Source: Pseudomonadota bacterium (lineage in GTDB: Bacteria; Pseudomonadota; Alphaproteobacteria; Rhizobiales; Hyphomicrobiaceae). Taken from it: a DNA stretch of 64,000 bases. The notes beneath the pieces are model-generated. The model searched no databases, was not told the DNA's origin, and saw only the letters and a list, made by a program, of their open reading frames with translations. The stretch spans positions 124,001 through 188,000 of the forward strand of contig JAFECG010000027.1 of the NCBI GenBank assembly GCA_018242215.1, given 5' to 3'. Positions 1 through 9,034 of this stretch are shown here, one piece after another (within the stretch, counting starts at the first letter, position 1; each line of letters opens with the position of its first letter). Made by a program: the position numbers and the translations under genes.

Positions 1-168
1 TTCGCTACGCTCGTTCGGTCGAGGATGACGGCATCAAACCCGGCTTCGCCATTCATCTGCGCGCTGGAAAAGAGCCGGAAGTCCGACATTGCTCAGCCGC
101 AGTTCAACCATCAAAAACGCAGACTGGCCGCAGAATTTACACGCCTCTCTTCCGTAGGGTCGGCGAAA

Positions 169-2568
169 ATGAGCGGGGAAGGATCGGAACTCAGGCGCGG
201 GGCGGGCGCGATGTGCCTCTACGCCGACGTGCGCGACGGCAACGGTGCGCCGGAAAAGCCGCCACGCGACTGGAAACGCGCAATTCTGATTTTCGGCCTC
301 GGCGCCCTGTCATGGGTTGCGACCTACGTCGGCATGCTCGAATTGATCGAAGCGAACATGGGCGACCTGCCAATCGTCCATCGTGTCATCGTCGGGTTTT
401 CGGTCGCGATGCTGATGACGATGATCATCTGGCTGCTCGATCAGCTCTTTCGCCCGCACCCGTTCACGACCAAACTCCTTTACGCCGGTGGTTACGTTTT
501 CCTCTCGCTCATCTCGATCGGATTTGGCTTCGGCTTCTATTGGAAGGTCCTGGAAAGTCGTGGCGAAGCCTCACGCTCGGCGGAAAGCGCCGTGTCCGAA
601 GTCCAGAACGCGCTGCACGGTGCCGAAACACGGCTCGAGCAGCTTCAGGCGACGCTGACGCAACTCACCCAGGTCTCGACCGAGAAAGCCGAGCTCGAAC
701 AAACGAAGGGAACCTCATGTCCAAACTCGAAACCGGGCGACGGACCGCGCCGGAAGATGCGCGAAGACGATGCGCAGCGTTTCTCGTTCGCGTCCGACTT
801 TGTGAAGGGCCGGATCGGCGCCGTGAAAACGGATATGGAAGCGCTGAACGGCGACCTGACGAAGATCGTTTCAGCCGACGCCTCGACCTTCGACCCCAAG
901 ACCGGAACGCGCAATGAGTTCATGCGCGCGCTCGGTCGCAAGCTCGACTTGACCGCCACAGGCTTCAACGCCTTTCGCACCGATCCGCAGCTTCGCCAGA
1001 TCCGCTCCGACCTCGCCGACCGCGCCGAACGCTCGACGTTCAGCGATGGCAGGAACGGCACCATCTCCTGCCCCGACCCACAGCTGCAGATGGCGCTGCG
1101 CGGCGTCGTCAAGGCGATCGATCAGTTGCCCGAGTTGCAGAAGCCAGAGATAGCGACCGTCGAAGGCCCGGAGGCGACGATCGAGGCCTTTCGCCGTCTG
1201 ACGACGACGTTCTACGGTTTGCTTGCATTCAAGATGCCGCCATCGGCGGATGAATTGCGCGAACTGCAGAAGAAGGCGATCCAATCCGTCGAAAGTCCGC
1301 CGCAAGTCCGCAGCGCGGATGACACGCAGACAACAGGGCTCTCCAAGCGTGATTATGTTCCGCTCGCGGTCGCGCTGTTCGTCGATCTTTGCCTTTTCCT
1401 TGTCTCGATGGGCAAGCGGTCCGATGGCCGGCTCGACGGCCTCGTGCCGAAGATGAAAGCGGCCGAGCGAGGACCCGTGATCGAAATCCTATCGCGCTTC
1501 AACGACATTCATCGTGACAAACAGATCCGCGAAAACTTCGAGCTGTTCCGCCACGTCGTGTTCGATATGAATGGCGACTACTATGTCGCCGTACCGCTCG
1601 ACGCGCCGCCGCGTATGAATCCGGCCGAGCGCGAAAACCTCCGCATCGAAGCACAACTTCTTTCCAACCTGTTCGCGAGCTTCGAGCGAGAGAAGATCTT
1701 CAAGCGCACGCTGCTGCCGACGACCGCCAGCATCCAGAAGCGGCTGGCTCGCCAAGGCTCGAAGTTCGCGGGCTCTGAATCGTTTCGCGTCTACAAGTTC
1801 ACGAACGGTGCCTGGTCCGACATCATTCTCGGCGCCGTCATGGGCGCCGCGCGCCGCGTCGCACGGGACGAGTTCGGCAGCACGCGCTCGGACGAACAAG
1901 ACGTTGATCCTTCGGCTCCCACTGCGCCATTACCGAACGCACCGGATACGCCGCTCGCTGAAGAGCGGCGGGAAGACCGAGCAGGCGTTCCGCGTCCACC
2001 GGTTTTCGAATCACACATTCGCCCCGCGCGGCCGAACCTCGCCATCGATCCGGATCACGCGGCGCGCTTCGGTCCATACGCGAACGTCTATCACCCCGAG
2101 CCGGATCTGACTGCGCCACAGGCTCCCCGCGTGCGGCGCCCCGCACCGAAGTCCGATCCGGAAGCCGACGTGACCGTCAAGGCCGCCAACAGCAACACGA
2201 TGGAAGCCGCACGGCCTTCTCCCTCGATCCCGGAAGTTCGTCCCGCGACAGTCGTGACCATTCCCCGCAACGCTCCCGCACGCACCGAGACCGACGTGGC
2301 CCCCGTCGCATCACCCATCGAGGCGCGGGCGAGCATAACCCTCCAGCGCGAAACCGCGACCTTCTCGGTTCCCGTAAGCGAGGCCGTTATGCCGGATTCG
2401 TTAAAAGCCGCGATGCGCGCCTTTAGTCGCCTGGAATCAAAGCCGGACCGCGAGCCCGCCCCTCTCCTGACCGAAATCCATGACGCAACCGCTGGGGAAA
2501 TCGAAGATCATTTATCTGACGATGACCGCGCCTTCATCCAACGCATCGCGCCGCCGGCAGCCGAATGA
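169..2568 (+). CDS. Large membrane protein of unknown function, four TM helices and a disordered tail
   Basis: I do not recognise the family. Counting from the ATG at 169 there are three hydrophobic helices at about residues 38-58, 74-94 and 103-126, then a long region with coiled-coil character, a fourth helix at about 396-415, a folded soluble region to about residue 560, and a Pro/Ala/Arg-rich tail that looks disordered. The arrangement suggests an inner-membrane protein with a large cytoplasmic or periplasmic loop between helices 3 and 4. An in-frame ATG at 25 would add 48 residues lacking any domain character, and an ATG at 211 is also possible; no start has a convincing Shine-Dalgarno sequence. 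The next gene lies about 190 bp downstream on the same strand and is also unknown. The reading frame is clearly coding by codon periodicity; the function is open. Confidence 0.75.
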   Translation: MSGEGSELRRGAGAMCLYADVRDGNGAPEKPPRDWKRAILIFGLGALSWVATYVGMLELIEANMGDLPIVHRVIVGFSVAMLMTMIIWLLDQLFRPHPFTTKLLYAGGYVFLSLISIGFGFGFYWKVLESRGEASRSAESAVSEVQNALHGAETRLEQLQATLTQLTQVSTEKAELEQTKGTSCPNSKPGDGPRRKMREDDAQRFSFASDFVKGRIGAVKTDMEALNGDLTKIVSADASTFDPKTGTRNEFMRALGRKLDLTATGFNAFRTDPQLRQIRSDLADRAERSTFSDGRNGTISCPDPQLQMALRGVVKAIDQLPELQKPEIATVEGPEATIEAFRRLTTTFYGLLAFKMPPSADELRELQKKAIQSVESPPQVRSADDTQTTGLSKRDYVPLAVALFVDLCLFLVSMGKRSDGRLDGLVPKMKAAERGPVIEILSRFNDIHRDKQIRENFELFRHVVFDMNGDYYVAVPLDAPPRMNPAERENLRIEAQLLSNLFASFEREKIFKRTLLPTTASIQKRLARQGSKFAGSESFRVYKFTNGAWSDIILGAVMGAARRVARDEFGSTRSDEQDVDPSAPTAPLPNAPDTPLAEERREDRAGVPRPPVFESHIRPARPNLAIDPDHAARFGPYANVYHPEPDLTAPQAPRVRRPAPKSDPEADVTVKAANSNTMEAARPSPSIPEVRPATVVTIPRNAPARTETDVAPVASPIEARASITLQRETATFSVPVSEAVMPDSLKAAMRAFSRLESKPDREPAPLLTEIHDATAGEIEDHLSDDDRAFIQRIAPPAAE

Positions 2569-2758
2569 AAAAGGCTTGGACAGAAAACGGAATAATGCCG
2601 TTCGCCTTAAATCGAGCCGAGCCGCAACGCTTGTTTAACATTCTTACTGGCTTAATGGGCATCGCCGATGCCCAGCGGGGGGCAGTTCGATTTACCGAAC
2701 GTCGGCTCGAAATGGGAAATGATAAATGCGCATCGCTTCACCTTCGCGGCTCGTAACA

Positions 2759-3301
2759 ATGTCTCGAACGGACAAGGAAGCACGGCTCAAGGATTTCATC
2801 GGCGACGCCATCGCGTCTCGCGCCAAGAGTCCGATGGGCGAAATTTGCGTAACGCTCTTCGTCCGCAATCCTGACAGCCCCGTCGCGCGCGCCCTCCATG
2901 GCGCATGGTCGGAAGGCCGTACCGAAACCGGGCGATTCCTTATCCTGATGGGAGACACGAACACCGACGAGCCGGCGGCTCCCTCGGTGCTCGACATTGC
3001 CGACGCCGAATTTCGCGTCCTCGCCGATCCGAGCTTCGCGCCCGCTCATGAACAGCTGACCGTCGGGCCAACGCATGTCTGGATCGGCGACTGTCTCCGC
3101 CGCGATCCCACAAAGCGCGATGCCTTCGAAATTTACCATCCGAACGACGCAACGAGCAGCGTCTTCGCGGTCGCATCGTTCGAGAAGCTGTGGTCACGCG
3201 GGAGAACGCTGAAGCTGCCGAGGGCGGAACCGTTGCCTCCCGAGATCATCGCGGCGCAAGCCGATGATCAGTACGTGTTGCCCCTCAATCCCCGTCACTA
3301 A
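2759..3301 (+). CDS. Hypothetical protein, about 180 aa
   Basis: This soluble, acidic protein has no signal peptide or membrane segment and no motif that I recognise. It alternates predicted strands and helices and contains a conserved-looking stretch VGPTHVWIGDCLRRDP near its centre. An upstream in-frame ATG at 2726 would add 11 residues; the ATG at 2759 gives a more typical N-terminus (MSRTDKEARLKD). It follows the large membrane protein gene on the same strand with a gap of about 190 bp, so the two may share a transcript, but nothing in the sequence proves a joint function. No transport or enzymatic role can be assigned. Confidence 0.6.
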   Translation: MSRTDKEARLKDFIGDAIASRAKSPMGEICVTLFVRNPDSPVARALHGAWSEGRTETGRFLILMGDTNTDEPAAPSVLDIADAEFRVLADPSFAPAHEQLTVGPTHVWIGDCLRRDPTKRDAFEIYHPNDATSSVFAVASFEKLWSRGRTLKLPRAEPLPPEIIAAQADDQYVLPLNPRH

Positions 3302-3706
3302 GGCAAGCAGGCCCGCACACTCGCTGTCGCAAAGAGGCTGCTTCCTCGGGGTGGTTCGCACCCAGGGAGATGTGATCCTCAGGGCGAGCCCGGGGACGAC
3401 AGTTGGGGTACGTGTTCACGAGCCGTCGTCGCGGCGAAGGAAAACCTTCCAAAATTCATCAATCCGAAACTTATCCCCGCTCGTTGGCGCGGTGATAAAC
3501 TGCGCGCGGTTTCGGCAGTAGAAAAAGGCCGCAAGAACGCGCAAACACCGGAAATTCCTAATTATCGCCGCGCTTCGGCCTTTGGGCCTTATTGGTCTTC
3601 TGCTTGAGATGCTGGCTGGCGATACTCCGCCAGAGCTTCGTGGAGCGCGCGACGACGCGCGCTCGGATGCTCGGACGTCGAGGCTTTCACACAGGATGCC
3701 ACCCCC
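3302..3706. other. 405-bp gap without a convincing gene
   Basis: The gap between the hypothetical gene and the alpha-2-macroglobulin gene holds one degraded copy of the GTCATCCTCGG-type palindromic repeat (3375-3400). Short open frames on both strands here have no ribosome binding site and no protein-like composition. The last part before 3707 presumably contains the promoter of the alpha-2-macroglobulin gene, but no clear -35/-10 pair is visible. Confidence 0.5.
3375..3400. repeat. Degraded copy of the GTCATCCTCGG palindromic repeat
   Basis: The 26 bases match the reverse complement of the left end of the element at 21791 (21791-21816) at 22 of 26 positions. It lies in a non-coding gap and looks like an old solitary half-element. 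Confidence 0.5.
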
Positions 3707-6700
3707 ATGATTTTCCTCGCGCGGCTTGCGGTGTTTCTGACATTCATGCTGGCGACGCTTACGGCCGCCAGCGCGGACCCGAAACCATTCCTGCATCAGG
3801 GCATCGCAGCCGATGCCATACGCTATGAGGCGTATCTCAAAGCCAACTGGAAGCCTGACGGCAAAACGCCGGCCGCGCTCAAAGCTGAGGCCGAGAAAGA
3901 CTTCGCGAGCGATCCGCGTGCCGCCTCGCGCGCACTCGCGAGTGTCGTGTCGGCCAACGCGCTGGATTCGGCCGCGTGGACGCGTCTCGCCGAAGCGCTC
4001 CTCGCCATTCCTCCAGACCCGAACAACACCAGCGAGCGCTACGACCTCGCGATCTACGCCTCGGGCGCAGCTTACACGGGTTATCAGCGTTCAACGGGCA
4101 ACAAAGAAAAAGCACACGCGCTTTATGTCCTCGGCCGCACGCTCGAAGCCCGCTCCTACTGGCGCCCCGCCATCGACGCGCTGAGTCTCTCGCTCGCGCT
4201 CGCCGACGATCAGACGACGCGCGAAATGTATGACCGACTCCGCGGTCAGTACGGTTTCCGCATGACCGACTACAAAACGGACAACGATGCGACGCCGCCG
4301 CGCCTTTGCCTGCAATTCTCCGAAGACCTGTCGCGCACGCAGACTGACGTGGCGAAATTCATTTCCGTCGGGGGCAAGGATCCGCAGAACCTCGTGCAGG
4401 ACGGCAAGCAGCTCTGCCTCGAAGGCCTGAAGTACGGCGAACGCTATCAAGTGCAAATCCGCGCCGGTTTGCCGTCCGACATCGGCGAGAAGCTTTTGAA
4501 AACCTCCGACATCGCGGTCTACATTCCGGACCGGACGCCGTTCGTCCGCTTCGGCGGCAAGGCCTATGTGCTGCCCTCGCGCGGCCAGCAGGGCATTCCG
4601 GTCACGACGACGAACACCAGCAAGATCGACGTCGAGGTCTACCGCATCGGCGATCGCAATCTCGCGACAACGCTGCAGAACGGCGACATGGCCCGCCAGC
4701 TCTCGAGCTACGACATCGACAACATCCGTGATCGCTCCGGCATCAAGGTCTACGAAGGCCAGATGGACATCGCGTCGAAGCTCAATGCCGACGTGACGAC
4801 CGCTGTCCCGGTGACAGACGCTACCGGCAAGCTTGAGCCGGGCGTCTACGTCATGATCGCGAAGCCGTCGGAGAAGCAAAAACAGGAAAGCTATGAGCTC
4901 GCGACGCAGTGGTTCATCGTTTCCGACCTCGGCCTCACCGCATTTAGCGGGAATGACGGCGTCCATGCCTTCGTACGCTCGTTAAGTGACGCAACTGCCG
5001 TCGGCGGCACGGCCGTGAAGTTGATCGCGAAGAACAACGAAGTCCTCGCCACCGCAACGACCGACGACCGCGGCTACGCAAAATTCGACGCGGCGATCAC
5101 CAAAGGTGAAGGCGGCTCGGCGCCGGCTATCCTCGTCGCGCAGAAAGGCGAAGGCGAATACGCGTTCCTTGATCTGACGCTCAATGCCTTCGATCTCTCC
5201 GATCGTGGAGTGCAAGGCCGCGATCCCTCGGGTCCCGTCGATGCCTACGTTTACACCGAGCGTGGCGTCTACCGCGGCGGCGAGGACGTTAACGTCACGG
5301 CGCTCGTACGCGATCAATTCGGCAAGGCATCTGTCGTGCCAGCGACGCTGATGGTGTTCCGCCCTGACGGCGTCGAACAGACCCGTTTCCTGATGAACGA
5401 CGAGGGCCTCGGTGGCCGCGCGCACATCGTGCATCTTGCCAAGACCGCGATGACCGGCACCTGGCGCGCAAAGCTCTACACCGATCCGAAAGCCGAGCCG
5501 ATCGCTGAACGATCGTTCCTTGTCGAAGACTTCGTCCCCGAACGCCTCGACATGACGCTTTCGTCAAACATCAAGGCTCTGTCACCCGACGTGAACCAGT
5601 CGGTCGACGCCGACGGCCGCTATCTCTATGGCCCTCCGGCGGCGGGCCTCGGTCTCGAAGGCGAAGTCGTCGTCAAAGCATCGAACAAGGATGTTCCCGG
5701 TTACGCAGGCTATGTCTTCGGTCAGGCCGATGAGGTCGTGACGCCTGCGCAACAATCGCTGCCCGCAAACCTCGCGATGGATCAGAACGGCAAAGCATCG
5801 ATCCCGATCACGCTGCCGCAGATGCCGAAGACGCCCAAGCCGCTCGAAGCCGCAATTTCCGTGAAGCTGCGCGAGGACGGCGGCCGCACCATCGAACGCA
5901 ACATCACGTTGCCGGTCGATCTGAAGCTCGAACGCATCGGCATCAAGCCGTTGTTCGAGAATTTCACCGCACCGGAAGATCAACCCGCCGAATTCAACGT
6001 CGTGCTGCTCGGATCGGATGGCAAAGCCGAGGCGTCGAGCAACCTCACCTGGACGCTGACGCGCCTCGACACGACGTGGCAATGGTATCGCCGCGACGGC
6101 ACATGGACCTATGACGCTGTAACGGTGAAGCGCAAGATCGGCAGCGGCACGCTCGCCGTCACGGCCGACGGTGCTGCAAAAATTTCGCAGCCGATCCAGT
6201 GGGGCCGTTATCGCCTTGACGTCGCGTCGAACGACGCCGACGGCCCGGCTTCGAGCATCATCTTCAATGCCGGCTGGTATACGGCAGGCGACAATGTCGA
6301 CAGCCCCGAGCAGCTCGACGTCGCGCTCGACAAAGACAACTACACGGCCGGAGACACGGCGAAACTGCGCATCGCATCGAAGCTCGGCGGCAAGGCACTG
6401 ATCGCCGTGCTCGGCACCGGCCTCGACCTGATGAAGGAGGTCGATATCGCCAAGGGCGGCGGCGAAGTCGAGATTCCCGTCGACGGTGAATGGGGTCCTG
6501 GCGCTTACGCCACCGCAATTCTCTATCGTCCGATGGACGAAGCGGCAAAGCGCATGCCGAGCCGCGCCATCGGCATTCGCTGGCTGCCGATCGACCAATC
6601 GAGCAAGCAGCTCAAAGTTGCCGTGACACTTCCTGACAAGGTGAAGTCCGGTGCGCACGTCGATGTGCCACTGAAGGTCGAAGGCTTAGCACCCGGGGAA

Positions 6701-9028
6701 GATGCCCGCATCGTCGTCGCCGCTGTCGATCTCGGCATCCTCAACCTGACGCGCTTCGAAACGCCCGCGCCGGAGAAGTGGTTCGGTCAGCAGCAGAAGC
6801 TGTCGTTCGAGATCCGCGACTTCTACGGCAAGCTGATCGACGGCATGCGCGCCGACCGTGGCAAACTCCGCTCCGGTGGGGACGGCACTGCGGCGCTGCA
6901 GGGCAACCCGACAGTCGAAACGGTCGTCTCGCTTTATTCCGGCATCGTGAAGGTGAAGGACGACGGCACCGCGAGCGTTTCATTCGATCTGCCGGACTTC
7001 AACGGCACCGTTCGCTTCATGGCGGTCGCCTGGAGCAACGATAAGGTCGGCCACGGCTCGGGCGACCTTATCGTCCGCGATGCCGTCGCGCTGACTGCCG
7101 CCGTGCCGCGCTTCATGACGCTTGGCGACGAAGTCGATCTCGGCTTCTCGATCCACAACGTCGATGGACCGGCCGCGCCGTACAAGCTCACGCTTTCGCA
7201 GAAAACCGGCGACGATCGCAACGAGACGCTTATCCCCATTGCCGACAAAACGGCCGACCTGAAGCAGGGTGAACGCACGATGCAGCGTATCGGCTTCAAG
7301 CCGACCGATCTTGGCGAGATCACGCTGAAAGCCGTCGTGACCGGCCCGAACGACATCGCCGTCAAGCGCGAGATGACGTTCAATGTCTTCCCGCCAACGG
7401 GCGACATCAAGCGCACGACGATCTCTTCGCTAAAGCCCGGCGGTAAGCTCGTCGTTTCGTCCGATATCGCCTATGATCTGATCCCCTCGCGCACGCGGAT
7501 CAACATGTCGGTCGGACCGGCCGCGCGTCTCGACGTGCCGACGCTTCTCGCCCAGCTCGACCGCTATCCTTACGGCTGCGCCGAGCAGACGGTGTCGCGT
7601 GCGATGCCGCTCGTCGTTGCCAATGCGGTCGCGGCCCAAATTGGGATCGCGCAGGACAAGGAGCTGAAGGACCGCGTGCAGAAAGCCATCGCACGCGTGT
7701 TCGAGATGCAGGATTCGACCGGCGCATTCGGCGTCTGGGGCCCGTACAGCACCGACTTGTGGCTGACGGCCTACGTCACCGACTTCCTGACGCGCGCGAA
7801 GGAGGCGAATTACGATGTGCCGCGAGAAAATTTCAATCGCGCGCTCGACCGGCTGCAGAACTTCATCGCCTATGCCTCCGACTTCCAGAAAGGCGGCGAG
7901 GACCGGGCCTATGCGCTCTATGTTCTCGCCCGCAACGGCCGCGCTCCGATCGGCGATCTCCGCTACTACGCCGATGAGCGCATCGACCGCTTCTCGACGC
8001 CGTTGGCCAAAGCGCAAATCGGTGCCGCGCTCGCGATGACGGGCGACAAGGAGCGTGCCGAACGCACGTTCGCCGCCGCGCTCGACGCGATGCCTGACAC
8101 GCCCGATACCGGTTATCGAAGCGACTACGGCTCGATGCTGCGTGACGGCGCAGCGCTCGTCACGCTCGCCGCCGAAACCGGCATTGCGCGGGAAGATCAA
8201 CCGAAGCTCGCGACCGTCATCGCCAAGGCTTATGAGACGCGCACGTACACATCAACGCAGGAACAGGCCTGGATGCTGCTTGCCGCGAAAGCCTTGAACG
8301 ACGAGGTGAAGGGAACCACGCTTGCTGTCGATGGCAAACCCGTCAACGGTCCACTGCTGAAGGGATTAACGGCCGCCGAGTTGAAAAACGGCGCGCTGAC
8401 GATCACCAACAATGGCGACACCGCCGTCGACGCCGTGATCTCGGTTCTCGGCGCGGCGCTGACGCCCGAGCCGCCCGTCTCGAAAGGCTTCAAGATCGAA
8501 CGCGAGGCCTACACGGTTGACGGTAAAAAGGTCGACCTCGCGAGCCTCGTCGGTGGCAACGCCAAGGTGAAGCAGAACGACCGCTTCGTCATGGTCGTGA
8601 AGGTCACGTCTGATGATCCGGCAGGCCGCGTCATGGTCGTCGATCGCTTGCCCGCTGGCTTCGAGATCGAGAACCCGCATCTCGTCGAAAGCGGCGCAAT
8701 CGCAAATCTCTCGTGGCTGAAATCAACGGCAGAGCCTGAGCACACGGAGTTCCGTGATGACCGCTTCGTCGCCGCGTTCAACTTCGCAAACGTGCAGACA
8801 GCATCGGATGCGGAAAACAACGATGCGCCGACCGATAATGTCATCGTCCTGCCCGACGGCACGTCGCAAGCAAAGACTGCTCCTGCGACGGCAACGCTCG
8901 CCTACATCGTTCGCGCTGTGACGCCCGGAACGTTCGTCTATCCGGCGGCAACCGTCGAAGACATGTACCGGCCCGAACGTTACGCCCGCTCCGCCGCTGG
9001 CACGCTCACCGTCTCCTTGAAGGAGTAG
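3707..9028 (+). CDS. Bacterial alpha-2-macroglobulin (YfhM-like), thioester type
   Basis: This 1773-residue protein is a bacterial alpha-2-macroglobulin, a periplasmic trap thought to bind and disarm foreign proteases. Residues 1-23 form a signal peptide ending ASA before Asp24. A run of macroglobulin-like beta domains follows, and the thioester motif CAEQ is intact at residues 1291-1294 (Cys1291) at the start of the alpha/alpha-toroid thioester domain. The family in E. coli (YfhM) is anchored by an N-terminal lipid, but here there is no lipobox, so the protein should be soluble or held by another partner. The stop lies 6 bp before the PBP1C gene, the classic pairing in which the macroglobulin is proposed to guard the cell envelope together with a peptidoglycan repair synthase. 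Start: ATG at 3707 with AGGA about 10 bases upstream. Confidence 0.95.
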   Translation: MIFLARLAVFLTFMLATLTAASADPKPFLHQGIAADAIRYEAYLKANWKPDGKTPAALKAEAEKDFASDPRAASRALASVVSANALDSAAWTRLAEALLAIPPDPNNTSERYDLAIYASGAAYTGYQRSTGNKEKAHALYVLGRTLEARSYWRPAIDALSLSLALADDQTTREMYDRLRGQYGFRMTDYKTDNDATPPRLCLQFSEDLSRTQTDVAKFISVGGKDPQNLVQDGKQLCLEGLKYGERYQVQIRAGLPSDIGEKLLKTSDIAVYIPDRTPFVRFGGKAYVLPSRGQQGIPVTTTNTSKIDVEVYRIGDRNLATTLQNGDMARQLSSYDIDNIRDRSGIKVYEGQMDIASKLNADVTTAVPVTDATGKLEPGVYVMIAKPSEKQKQESYELATQWFIVSDLGLTAFSGNDGVHAFVRSLSDATAVGGTAVKLIAKNNEVLATATTDDRGYAKFDAAITKGEGGSAPAILVAQKGEGEYAFLDLTLNAFDLSDRGVQGRDPSGPVDAYVYTERGVYRGGEDVNVTALVRDQFGKASVVPATLMVFRPDGVEQTRFLMNDEGLGGRAHIVHLAKTAMTGTWRAKLYTDPKAEPIAERSFLVEDFVPERLDMTLSSNIKALSPDVNQSVDADGRYLYGPPAAGLGLEGEVVVKASNKDVPGYAGYVFGQADEVVTPAQQSLPANLAMDQNGKASIPITLPQMPKTPKPLEAAISVKLREDGGRTIERNITLPVDLKLERIGIKPLFENFTAPEDQPAEFNVVLLGSDGKAEASSNLTWTLTRLDTTWQWYRRDGTWTYDAVTVKRKIGSGTLAVTADGAAKISQPIQWGRYRLDVASNDADGPASSIIFNAGWYTAGDNVDSPEQLDVALDKDNYTAGDTAKLRIASKLGGKALIAVLGTGLDLMKEVDIAKGGGEVEIPVDGEWGPGAYATAILYRPMDEAAKRMPSRAIGIRWLPIDQSSKQLKVAVTLPDKVKSGAHVDVPLKVEGLAPGEDARIVVAAVDLGILNLTRFETPAPEKWFGQQQKLSFEIRDFYGKLIDGMRADRGKLRSGGDGTAALQGNPTVETVVSLYSGIVKVKDDGTASVSFDLPDFNGTVRFMAVAWSNDKVGHGSGDLIVRDAVALTAAVPRFMTLGDEVDLGFSIHNVDGPAAPYKLTLSQKTGDDRNETLIPIADKTADLKQGERTMQRIGFKPTDLGEITLKAVVTGPNDIAVKREMTFNVFPPTGDIKRTTISSLKPGGKLVVSSDIAYDLIPSRTRINMSVGPAARLDVPTLLAQLDRYPYGCAEQTVSRAMPLVVANAVAAQIGIAQDKELKDRVQKAIARVFEMQDSTGAFGVWGPYSTDLWLTAYVTDFLTRAKEANYDVPRENFNRALDRLQNFIAYASDFQKGGEDRAYALYVLARNGRAPIGDLRYYADERIDRFSTPLAKAQIGAALAMTGDKERAERTFAAALDAMPDTPDTGYRSDYGSMLRDGAALVTLAAETGIAREDQPKLATVIAKAYETRTYTSTQEQAWMLLAAKALNDEVKGTTLAVDGKPVNGPLLKGLTAAELKNGALTITNNGDTAVDAVISVLGAALTPEPPVSKGFKIEREAYTVDGKKVDLASLVGGNAKVKQNDRFVMVVKVTSDDPAGRVMVVDRLPAGFEIENPHLVESGAIANLSWLKSTAEPEHTEFRDDRFVAAFNFANVQTASDAENNDAPTDNVIVLPDGTSQAKTAPATATLAYIVRAVTPGTFVYPAATVEDMYRPERYARSAAGTLTVSLKE

Positions 9029-9034
9029 CGCGAC

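Noticed and set aside
2565-2756. 63-residue frame between the first two genes
   Set aside because: It overlaps the upstream stop and runs into the next gene's 5' end with no ribosome binding site and no recognisable composition.
3416-3796. 126-residue minus-strand frame in the gap before the macroglobulin gene
   Set aside because: It overlaps the macroglobulin start, is Arg/Ser-rich, and has no ribosome binding site.
5582-6658. 358-residue open frame antisense to the alpha-2-macroglobulin gene
   Set aside because: Same cause as above; the plus-strand gene is certain.
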